Assembly (NCBI GenBank): GCA_017534595.1
Contig: JAFXVY010000089.1
Span: 62,001-126,000 of the forward strand
DNA from: Ruminococcus sp.
GTDB taxonomy: Bacteria > Bacillota > Clostridia > Oscillospirales > Ruminococcaceae
Direction: 5' to 3'
DNA: 64,000 nucleotides
The notes beneath the pieces were generated by a model, which was not told the DNA's origin, made no database searches, and saw nothing but the letters and a program-made list of their open reading frames with translations. The position numbers were made by a program, and so were the translations under genes. Every line of letters begins with the position of its first letter. The stretch's first letter is position 1. Positions 34,141-42,215 of this stretch are shown piece by piece.

Positions 34141-34689
34141 TTGAAATTTATTACCGAATGGGATCTCTTGGTGCTCGAGGCGGTCGGTGATATGCGAAAT
34201 CCTGTGCTGACGTTTATTCTCAGGATATTCACTCACCTTGCCGACGCAGGGATATTCTGGATATTTGTCTGCCTCATGCTGATACTGTACCCCAGGACAC
34301 GGCGCATCGGTATTTTCGCAGCCGTCGCGCTGGCGGCTCAGGTGCTGCTCGGAGAGGTCTTGATAAAGCATATCGTCTGTCGTGAAAGGCCGTTTTTTTA
34401 CGTCCCGTCGATAGATACCATAATCAATCACCCGACTTCCTATTCTTTCCCGTCGGGGCACACCTCGGCAAGCTTTGCGGTCAGCCTTTCGGTATTGTTC
34501 CAGAACCGTAAGCTCGGGCTCCCGCTGCTCGTTGCCGCTTTCCTTATCGGGTTTTCGAGAATGTACTTTATGGTACACTATCCCACAGACGTCATCTGCG
34601 GGATGCTGCTCGGAACGCTGACGGCGATCGCAGTGTTCTTTATCCTCGGTTATCTGAGCAAAAAGCACAGCATCAAATATCTCGAATAA
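34141..34689 (+). CDS. PAP2 family membrane phosphatase
   Basis: 182 residues from a TTG start with AAGGAG upstream. The three phosphatase motifs are present: KHIVCRERPF (about residues 80-89), PSGHTS (about 104-109) and MYFMVHYPTDVICGM (about 141-155), on a frame of five or six membrane helices. Members dephosphorylate undecaprenyl diphosphate or phosphatidylglycerol phosphate, and either is possible. Convergent with addA, sharing a terminator. Confidence 0.9.
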   Translation: MKFITEWDLLVLEAVGDMRNPVLTFILRIFTHLADAGIFWIFVCLMLILYPRTRRIGIFAAVALAAQVLLGEVLIKHIVCRERPFFYVPSIDTIINHPTSYSFPSGHTSASFAVSLSVLFQNRKLGLPLLVAAFLIGFSRMYFMVHYPTDVICGMLLGTLTAIAVFFILGYLSKKHSIKYLE

Positions 34690-34697
34690 ACATCAAA

Positions 34698-34736
34698 CCG
34701 TCCGTAACGCAAATGCGCTGCGGACGGCTCTTTTGT
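34698..34736. terminator. shared terminator of PAP2 gene and addA
   Basis: CCGTCCG/CGGACGG outer stem with a GCGCAT-type inner pairing. It is followed on the plus strand by CTCTTTTGTTT, so it mainly ends the PAP2 gene; on the minus side the T run is weak. Confidence 0.75.
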
Positions 34737-37700
34737 TTACATCGCTATCTCAACGCCCTCATTGAGACGGAAGGAGTAGATATAACAGGCCTTGACAGGC
34801 TTGTCAAGAATAAGGTCGAGGGCGGCCTTGTAGAGCTCAAGCTGGGTCTTGTAGGTATAGAGCTGAGAGACGTCCGAGACGTTGTCGGTCTTGTAGTCGA
34901 TTAGGACATAGCCGTCACCCTCAGAAAAGATACAGTCTGCGACGCCCTGGAGCATCGAGCCTGCGGAAAGGTATTCGCTGTATTCTTCTCCGAGGCCGAG
35001 ATCGTCATAGGCGGCAAGGAACTTCTTTTCTCGCAGCACGCAGTCCGAGGCCTTGACGCGCTGATAGAATTCCCCTCCGAAGAACTTTTCTATCGCAGAG
35101 ACATACACGCCGGAGGCTTCCTTTTTGGTAAAGAAGCCCTTGCGCACAAGCTCGTCGAGCTCGTCTCTGACGCTGACCTCCGCTTTTGCGTAATCCGCAA
35201 GCTCCATGAACAGGTGGGTGCAGGTGCCGCGCTGTGCCGAATCGAGCTTTTCGAGCTCGTCGCTGAGACGAGGCAGCGAGGGATAGAACTCCGGATCTTT
35301 CTCACCGAACTGCTTTTCCTTCTGCATTGATACTATCTCGGTGACAGTGAGCTTTGATGCGGCGGGAGCAGCGGAATGCTCCTGCTTGTATCTGAACCCT
35401 GCAAGCAGAGCCTCGACCTGTGCTTCATCGGGTACCCCGGCATAGAAATCGGGTCTTGTATCCTCCGATGCTCTGCCGTCGGTATATTCGCGGTATTCGA
35501 TCTCGGCCGTCTCATCGACGGTCGGCAGCAGACAGCTTATCCCGAAGCGTCTGAGCAGAGGTTCTCTGCCCTTGCTGCAAAGCAGGGCTGCGGTGAGCCA
35601 TTCGAGGTAGCAGCTGCTTTCGCGGACTATCCTCGGGGTAACTCCGCCGGCCTGTGAGATCTCCTCCGCAAGAGAGCAGATCAGAGTCCGGGTCTTTGGA
35701 GCACCGTTTTTGTCGTATTTGAAGACAATGGGTATGAACAGCCGCTCCTTGGCTCTGGTCAGAGCAACATACAACAGACGGAGCTCTTCACTGAGCAGCT
35801 GTGCCCTGCCGACTACCGAGAGCGCGGCGTGAGCTACGGTCTCCGTCCTGGTCAGGCGGCCCATATCGGTGACGGTCAGACCCGCGCCGGAGTATTCATC
35901 CAGCAGCAGCGGCTCATTGAGATCTGTCAGACGGAATTTCTTTGACAGCCCGCAGAGGAATACGAACGGAAATTCAAGTCCCTTGGAGGAATGGATCGTC
36001 TTGACTATGACGCTGTCGCCGTCCTCCACGGTGGTAACGGCCTGGATAAGATCCTCACCGCAGTCAGCCACAGATTCAAGATATCTTATAAATCCTGCGA
36101 CAGAGCCGTCGCTGTTTTCCTCGTAGGAGGAAGCGTAGTCGAGCAGCAGCCGGAGGTTCGCACGCTTCTGCATACTGTTCTCGTACAGCGAGGCCGCGGC
36201 AAGCAGCTCGGTCTCGTCAAGTATGCGCCTAATAAGCCGGGTCAGGCTCATTCCCGCAGAATAGAAGCCGAGCCTGCTTATGAGCTTCTTGGCATCGGAG
36301 CATTTCTGCTCGAGAGCCTTGTCTCCGAGATCGAGCTTGCTGCTCTCCTTGGAATGTACCTCGCCCTCCTGCTGACCGGCAGCGGAAATGATCTGATAGA
36401 GATGATCCCAGCTACCCTTTTCGCGCTTGCAGCGAAGCCTTATCCTTGCAAGCTCGTCGGCGGTGAAGCCCATAACAGGCGAAAGCATTACCGCCGCCAT
36501 GGGGATATCCCGCATGGGATTGTCTATCACCTTTAATAAGCTAAGCATCAGACTGATCTCGCGGGAGCGCAGATACCCCGAGCCCTTTTCGGTCGAGGCA
36601 CGGAGACCTACGGCAGCCAGCGCGTCGGACAGCGAGTCGCAGGAATCGCCGCTGCGGTAGAGCACACAGAAATCTCCCGCCCGGCAGGGTCTCTGCGTTT
36701 TTGTTTTCAGGTCGGTGACAGGCGCCTTCTGATCTATAAGCTCCCGGATACGCGCAGCGATGGCGTAATTTTCGTCTGCGGAGGTTGGAGCGCTGGTGTC
36801 TTCGTCGGAGGCATCTGCGGAATCGACAAAGATGACCTCACAGGCGGGGTCGGCATCGGGATACTCTGCGCCGAGCCGGAGCCTCTCGCTGTCGGTGTAC
36901 TCAAGCTCCCCGATCTCCTCGCTCATAAGCTGCGAGAAGACAAGGTTCACAAAGCCGAGTATGTTGCTGCGGCTGCGGTAATTGTATCTTAGCTCCACAA
37001 GCGAGAGCCTGTCGGAATTCTCCGGATCGGCGGCATCTCTGCGGGCTTCGGTGAAAAGTCTCGGATTGGAGAGCCGGAAGCGGTAGATCGACTGCTTGAC
37101 ATCCCCGACCACAAAAACGTTCCGGCCGAGCACGGTGAGGTCGTCGGTGTCCGAAAGCGCACGGAAGATGAGCTCCTGCAGATCGTTGACATCCTGAAAC
37201 TCGTCGATGAGGATGATCTCGTATTCTCTGTCGGAGACTGTTTCGTTTGCAAGCTCTGTCCTTACGTGCCTGCCGCCTTCATTCTTAACAAGCAGGGTCA
37301 GTGCCATGATCTCGACATCCGAGAACTCAAGAGCGTTGCGCCTTAGCTTTTCGGCGTAGGCGATCTCGTTGGCTATGGAAGCATACTGTCTCAGTGCCTT
37401 GAAGACCTCCGCCGAGCGCTCCATGGGAGCATAAAGGTCGGAGCCCAGCTTTTCGAGCGATTCGCCGATCTGCTGGAAGATATTTTTTGACTCATCGCGT
37501 ATATCGCCGATCTCCTTGAACAGAGCTTCGTGTTCGGGTGAATAGTCTGAATTCTTTGCGGGCTTACGCTTGATGGTGTCAAATTTATACGCAGCACACA
37601 TACGTATAAGCTCCCAGCTGCAGCTCCCCGATGCCTTCATAAACTCATTGAAAGCGTCAAGATCCCTCTCAAGCACAGCTGTATTGTATATCAGAGCCTT

Positions 37701-38423
37701 ATCCGGCTTGGGAAAGCGCTTTATGTATGTTCTTGCACGCTCGTTCAGCTTCATGGCCTTCTCACACAGACCGGTGTTGATGTACAGCACGGTATCGAGC
37801 CAGGCGGCTATCGCATCCTTGTCGGTCATGCGGGCAAGATTATCCCCGAACCATTCGTCCGGGAACGGCAGCGAACGCAGAAATTCATAGAGCTTCCTGC
37901 CGTATTTCTTTATGTTGGAGATCTTCCCGCCGAGAGCACCGTAAAGGAGAGAAAAGCTTGCCTTGTCCGTCTCGGCGAGCCTGTCGAGAGCAAGCGTGAA
38001 CGCCTGATCGAGTACGATCTCGGCATCATGCTCGTCGATGATGCGCACGCCCTCCTCAAATTCGAACTCGTTGAGATTGCTCTTTACAAGGTCGAGGCAG
38101 AACGAGTTTATCGTCGAGATGCGTGCAAGCGGGAGCCTGTCCTGCTGGAGGCGGAGCCACTTCTTCTCCTCCGGGTCGGCAGAGGATCTGAGCCTCTCCT
38201 CAAAGGCTGCGGCAAGCTTCTGCCGGAGCTGCGAGGCGGCATCAACGGTGAAGGTCACGGCAAGCAGCTTGTCTGCGGGGATCTTTTTATGCGGATCGGA
38301 GAGCATACGGATAGTACGCTCGATGAGCACGGCCGTCTTGCCGCTGCCCGCCGCCGCAGATACTACGACGCCTTTATCGGTGGTCTCTATCGCGCGGATC
38401 TGGTCTTCATTCCAGCCTGCCAT
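34737..38423 (-). CDS. addA: ATP-dependent helicase/nuclease subunit A
   Basis: 1228-residue AddA, the helicase-nuclease motor of the AddAB complex that processes double-strand breaks for recombination (the RecBCD counterpart). UvrD-type helicase motifs: Walker A SAAAGSGKTAVL near residue 20, motif II IDEFQDVN, motif III-IV VGDVKQSIYRFR and later LYVALTRAK. The C-terminal RecB-like nuclease has LIDYKTDNVSD. It overlaps the end of addB by 17 bp. Confidence 0.97.
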   Translation of the reverse strand: MAGWNEDQIRAIETTDKGVVVSAAAGSGKTAVLIERTIRMLSDPHKKIPADKLLAVTFTVDAASQLRQKLAAAFEERLRSSADPEEKKWLRLQQDRLPLARISTINSFCLDLVKSNLNEFEFEEGVRIIDEHDAEIVLDQAFTLALDRLAETDKASFSLLYGALGGKISNIKKYGRKLYEFLRSLPFPDEWFGDNLARMTDKDAIAAWLDTVLYINTGLCEKAMKLNERARTYIKRFPKPDKALIYNTAVLERDLDAFNEFMKASGSCSWELIRMCAAYKFDTIKRKPAKNSDYSPEHEALFKEIGDIRDESKNIFQQIGESLEKLGSDLYAPMERSAEVFKALRQYASIANEIAYAEKLRRNALEFSDVEIMALTLLVKNEGGRHVRTELANETVSDREYEIILIDEFQDVNDLQELIFRALSDTDDLTVLGRNVFVVGDVKQSIYRFRLSNPRLFTEARRDAADPENSDRLSLVELRYNYRSRSNILGFVNLVFSQLMSEEIGELEYTDSERLRLGAEYPDADPACEVIFVDSADASDEDTSAPTSADENYAIAARIRELIDQKAPVTDLKTKTQRPCRAGDFCVLYRSGDSCDSLSDALAAVGLRASTEKGSGYLRSREISLMLSLLKVIDNPMRDIPMAAVMLSPVMGFTADELARIRLRCKREKGSWDHLYQIISAAGQQEGEVHSKESSKLDLGDKALEQKCSDAKKLISRLGFYSAGMSLTRLIRRILDETELLAAASLYENSMQKRANLRLLLDYASSYEENSDGSVAGFIRYLESVADCGEDLIQAVTTVEDGDSVIVKTIHSSKGLEFPFVFLCGLSKKFRLTDLNEPLLLDEYSGAGLTVTDMGRLTRTETVAHAALSVVGRAQLLSEELRLLYVALTRAKERLFIPIVFKYDKNGAPKTRTLICSLAEEISQAGGVTPRIVRESSCYLEWLTAALLCSKGREPLLRRFGISCLLPTVDETAEIEYREYTDGRASEDTRPDFYAGVPDEAQVEALLAGFRYKQEHSAAPAASKLTVTEIVSMQKEKQFGEKDPEFYPSLPRLSDELEKLDSAQRGTCTHLFMELADYAKAEVSVRDELDELVRKGFFTKKEASGVYVSAIEKFFGGEFYQRVKASDCVLREKKFLAAYDDLGLGEEYSEYLSAGSMLQGVADCIFSEGDGYVLIDYKTDNVSDVSQLYTYKTQLELYKAALDLILDKPVKACYIYSFRLNEGVEIAM

Positions 38424-41400
38424 CAGTATTCTCTCCTTTCATCTCTTTTTCGATCTCTTCGATCTCTTTGATGAACAGATCCTTGTCGCCCGACTTTATC
38501 TCCTCCGGGTCGCCGCGCAGAGCCCTGCCGCAGACAGGGTAATTGTCGCAGGTCGTGCAGGGATCATATTTGCCGAACTTGACAGGTGCCGCGGGTACCT
38601 TACCCTTGGACAGCCGCTCTGCAAGAGCGATCATCTTCCGGCGGGCGAATTCCTCCGCAGCCCTGATAAACTGCTCGGTAACAGGCTGCCTGCCCTTTGA
38701 AGATATGGTAAGATCGTTCTTGAAGCTCAGCACAGAAAATGCTCCGTTATAGGCTCTGTTGAGCGCCTCGATGAGCTTCTGCTCGCCGACGAACATACCG
38801 TCGGGCTTGAACTCGCTGAGCTGCTGCTTGAGTACATCCTCGTCGGAGGCCTTGTCGGGGGAAAGCTCTGCGGTGAATTCCCTGATGTGGGCATACTGCA
38901 CTCCTGCAGGGTCGCCCTCGCCGTTCTCTGTGAGCGCAAGAAGATAGATCAGCAGCTGCAGGTTTATGCCGTGATAAAGCTCTGCGAGCCTGAGCTCTGT
39001 ATCTCCGGTCTTATAGTCGGTAATGCGCAGATACTTCTTTCCGTTTTCGTCGGTATAGACATCCACGCGGTCTATGCTGCCGCGCAGGGTTACAGTGAGC
39101 TCGTCGGAGAGTTTCAATTCAAGCTTCCTGCCGCCTTCTCCGAGCCGGTATTCAAAGTGCTCCGGCACGAACCGCGAATCGGAGAACTCCTGCTGTATCA
39201 GCTTGACGTTTTCGAGAACTTTTTTCTCGTACTCCGCAAGCTCGGCATAGTAGGAGGCGGTCTTTCCGTAGCTGCCGCCTATCTCCTCCGACTCGTATCT
39301 GAGGAACGCCTGATGTATTTTTTCGGCAAGCTGTTCTTCTGTCAGATAGCAGAACCTGTTATTGTATGCCCTGCCCTGCTCTGTCTCGACGGTCATGACC
39401 GATTCAAGGCAGCGGTGGAGGTAATTTCCCTTGTTGAGATTATCGAGGGTTATCCTTTGCGGCAGCCTGAGCCTGAGACCGTGCTCGAGAAAGAACGAGA
39501 ACGGGCAGTGATAGAAATCGCTGACCTTGGTCGCGGAGATCTTGAGGCTGTCCTCGAAAAACAGCTTCTTCGCGGTGGCCTGTGTGATGCTGTGATCGGT
39601 GGTGTCTCCGAGGGTGGGGAGCGCGGCAAGCTTTGAAGCGTAGAGCTCGCTCTCACCGAGCGCCGCCTCTATCGAAGCGACCTCGTCGGCTCGTCGGCGC
39701 CGGGCAGCGATCATGGATAGCCTTTCCTCGTTTATCATCTCCGGATCCTTGATGACCGCAAGCTTTTCCTTGCAGTGTTCAAGATACTTGTTGTAGGCGG
39801 ACCCGTAAGAGGTGCAGAAAAAGATCAGCGGCAGCTCGGAAACGTGCACCACTTCGGTCTTCGGGAAGAGCTCCCCGAGCTTTCTGACTATCTGAGAGGG
39901 AGCGCGGAGCTTGCCTTTGCCGTCAGTCTCGGAATAGAGCACATAGAGCTTTTCTGAGGGCAGAGTCAGAGTTCTGTAAACTGTCAGCCTTTCATTCTCG
40001 ACGCTGTTCATGGCTGTGCTGCCGAGCTCGAGCTCGAGATCCGAGAGCAGCTGCTTCTCACGCTCGGTGAACAGACCTTCGCTCCTGGGCTGCGCCGGGA
40101 ATATCCCGTCGTTGACCTCGATGACGAACAGCGTCCTGACATCGTCGAGCCTTGAACTCTCGGCATTGATGCAGCGGACAGCGTCAAGCTTCTGAGGAGG
40201 TGCCGAGATCGTCATGCGGGAGGTCATCAGCTTGAACAGCTCGTAGAACCTGCGCAGGCTCAGCGGTTCGTCTCCCATTTCATCGTATATCGACTTCACA
40301 GCTCCGAGCACCGTTTTCCACAACTGCTTGTTGGCACGCGCCAGCTCGAGCTGCGTCTCGTTTGCGGATGCCGCCGCTCTCTTCACCACCGAATACACCT
40401 GCCGCGAAACGTCGATCTCGCGCAGCAGCTCGAACAGTGCCTTGCAGATCTCGGCGGCGGTAGCGGAGGTGCAGGCAAGCTTGAATTTATTGAGCGGCTC
40501 GATGATCTGCGCTCTGAGCTTTTCGAGCCTCTCGGAGATATGCGTCCTGCTGTCGTGAGCGCAGAAGGGCTCAAGCCACATCCCGCCCTCGACGCTGTAT
40601 CTGATGCAGTATTCCTCCACGGAAGTAATGTCGATATCGAGTATAGGGCAGAGGGGCGATCTTATGTATCTGAGTATCGCATCGGTGCGGTACTCCTTGG
40701 TGATGACACATTCAAACAGGCTTTTGAGGAATATCACAATGACCGCAGAATCAGCCTTTATCTGCCGGTCGATGAAGTAGGGTATGCCGCAGCGCTCAAA
40801 AGTCCCCTCGATGGCCGAAGCTGCTGTCTCGGGCTGGCGGGCAGCGACGGCTATATCCTTGTAGCTGTGTCCCTCGCTGCGGACGAGCCGCTCGATCTCG
40901 GCGCAGACATACTCCAGCTCATCGGGAAGATCGTTGGCCGAAACGACAGTCAGACCTTTCTTCTCACCCTCCGCAACAGCACAGCCGCAGTAAGACCTGT
41001 CAATGGCGGAGACCGCACTGCTGTCGTCAGCATAATGCTCGCAGACAAAATTCTCTGTCCGGATATTGTGATCCGCCGCAAGGCGCATTAGTCTGTCCTC
41101 GGTGCGGACAGTCACAGCAAACGGACTCTCGGATCTGTCAGCCGACCCGCCAGAAAGCAGCAGAGAAACGGTCACGCTCTCGGCCTGCTGCATGATGATA
41201 TCTATGAACCGGTATTCGTCATAGGTGAATGATGTGAAGCCGTCGATGAAAACGGTCATACCGTTGAAATATCCGCTGTCGCGGGCAAGATCGCAGGCGG
41301 CGCCGACCGCAGTGATACTGTCCCGCAGACCCGAGCCTTCAAGTCCGCTGAGATAGTAGGAATATATCCTCGAGACGTCGAACAGCTTGCGGGAAACGCT

Positions 41401-41838
41401 CCCCTCCAGCCGCTCGGAGGCTATCCGCAGATCCTCGGGCGTGATGCCGGAACGCAGCAGCTCGCTGACAAGCTCTATCATCTCGCTGATGAACCTGCCC
41501 TTTTCGAGGGAGCGCTTGAAATACTGCGCCTGCCTCTCCGCCCGGAAGCTCCTGACAGCCTTATACATCACGATGAGGCGGGAGTTCTCGGCGGCGTTGT
41601 CGAATTCACGGCTGCCGCAGCTTTTCGATATGAGCTCCGCGAGCCTGTTGAAGCCGGCGGTCATGATCCTGTTGAAGCGCTTCGCCCCGAGGACGTTATA
41701 AAGCTTTTTGTCCGACTCAAACGAATACTGATCGGGCACGATGACGAGCACATTCTTATCCTCCGCTGCCTGCTTTACACGTTCGCAGAAGCAGCTGTCC
41801 CTGCCGCTGCGGGACGGACCGGTAATGATCGTAAGCAT
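38407..41838 (-). CDS. addB: ATP-dependent helicase/nuclease subunit B
   Basis: 1143-residue AddB. The C-terminal nuclease domain keeps the iron-sulfur cysteines: one in SDFYHCPFSFF and the cluster PCTTCDNYPVCG near the end, with RITDYKTGDTEL as the nuclease core. The N-terminal Walker A position reads TGPSRSGRDS, in which Arg replaces the usual Lys. AddB recognises Chi and cuts one strand; AddA provides the motor. CGGAGG precedes the ATG. Confidence 0.95.
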   Translation of the reverse strand: MLTIITGPSRSGRDSCFCERVKQAAEDKNVLVIVPDQYSFESDKKLYNVLGAKRFNRIMTAGFNRLAELISKSCGSREFDNAAENSRLIVMYKAVRSFRAERQAQYFKRSLEKGRFISEMIELVSELLRSGITPEDLRIASERLEGSVSRKLFDVSRIYSYYLSGLEGSGLRDSITAVGAACDLARDSGYFNGMTVFIDGFTSFTYDEYRFIDIIMQQAESVTVSLLLSGGSADRSESPFAVTVRTEDRLMRLAADHNIRTENFVCEHYADDSSAVSAIDRSYCGCAVAEGEKKGLTVVSANDLPDELEYVCAEIERLVRSEGHSYKDIAVAARQPETAASAIEGTFERCGIPYFIDRQIKADSAVIVIFLKSLFECVITKEYRTDAILRYIRSPLCPILDIDITSVEEYCIRYSVEGGMWLEPFCAHDSRTHISERLEKLRAQIIEPLNKFKLACTSATAAEICKALFELLREIDVSRQVYSVVKRAAASANETQLELARANKQLWKTVLGAVKSIYDEMGDEPLSLRRFYELFKLMTSRMTISAPPQKLDAVRCINAESSRLDDVRTLFVIEVNDGIFPAQPRSEGLFTEREKQLLSDLELELGSTAMNSVENERLTVYRTLTLPSEKLYVLYSETDGKGKLRAPSQIVRKLGELFPKTEVVHVSELPLIFFCTSYGSAYNKYLEHCKEKLAVIKDPEMINEERLSMIAARRRRADEVASIEAALGESELYASKLAALPTLGDTTDHSITQATAKKLFFEDSLKISATKVSDFYHCPFSFFLEHGLRLRLPQRITLDNLNKGNYLHRCLESVMTVETEQGRAYNNRFCYLTEEQLAEKIHQAFLRYESEEIGGSYGKTASYYAELAEYEKKVLENVKLIQQEFSDSRFVPEHFEYRLGEGGRKLELKLSDELTVTLRGSIDRVDVYTDENGKKYLRITDYKTGDTELRLAELYHGINLQLLIYLLALTENGEGDPAGVQYAHIREFTAELSPDKASDEDVLKQQLSEFKPDGMFVGEQKLIEALNRAYNGAFSVLSFKNDLTISSKGRQPVTEQFIRAAEEFARRKMIALAERLSKGKVPAAPVKFGKYDPCTTCDNYPVCGRALRGDPEEIKSGDKDLFIKEIEEIEKEMKGENTDGRLE

Positions 41839-41877
41839 GGTCTGTACCTCCGCTTTGAGTAGTTTTTCACCTCTATC

Positions 41878-41906
41878 ATTTTATCATATACCGTTCCCGC
41901 TGTCAA
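41878..41906 (-). promoter_or_regulatory. addB-addA promoter
   Basis: Minus-strand TTGACA, 17 bp, TAAAAT, 40 bp upstream of addB. A hairpin at 41921-41942 (ACTGTCC/GGACAGT) lies just upstream of it and overlaps the end of the small frame at 41942. Confidence 0.7.
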
Positions 41907-41941
41907 TATGGCGGCAGCTGACTGTCCCGAATATCGGACAG

Positions 41942-42157
41942 TTAAGAGAACCAGCTCATTATGATCTCAAACAGCCTGAAGCCGTACTCCACCTCGCCTC
42001 TGTCCTCGGGCAGCCTCGAGACCGTGAACGAGGGAAAGAGCCTCGGGAAAAAGAAAAACGTGGATTTGTCAAATGCGCTCACCGTCGTGAGCATGACCGC
42101 TGCACAGGTACCCGCGGCGGCGGCACGCCTGATCCTCAGAGTCAGCCTTGATGTCAT
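41942..42157 (-). CDS. possible small hypothetical protein
   Basis: 71-residue frame between the metH terminator and the addB promoter. The N-terminus is basic then hydrophobic (AAAAGTCAAVMLTTVSA, about residues 12-28), like a weak signal or anchor, and the C-terminus reads VEYGFRLFEIIMSWF. AAAGGAG lies 10 nt before the ATG, but that motif is also part of the metH terminator arm, so it may be chance. No family recognised. The rest of the 41839-42215 gap holds only a promoter and hairpins. Confidence 0.35.
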   Translation of the reverse strand: MTSRLTLRIRRAAAAGTCAAVMLTTVSAFDKSTFFFFPRLFPSFTVSRLPEDRGEVEYGFRLFEIIMSWFS

Positions 42158-42160
42158 AAT

Positions 42161-42208
42161 AAAAAAGCTCCTTTGCTGTATTTTTCAATACGAGCATTGG
42201 AGCTTTTT
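42161..42208 (-). terminator. metH terminator
   Basis: Outer stem AAAAAGCTCC/GGAGCTTTTT with an inner GTATT-GAAA-AATAC hairpin, followed by TTATT on the minus strand. Just after the metH stop. Confidence 0.8.
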
Positions 42209-42215
42209 AGCTTAT

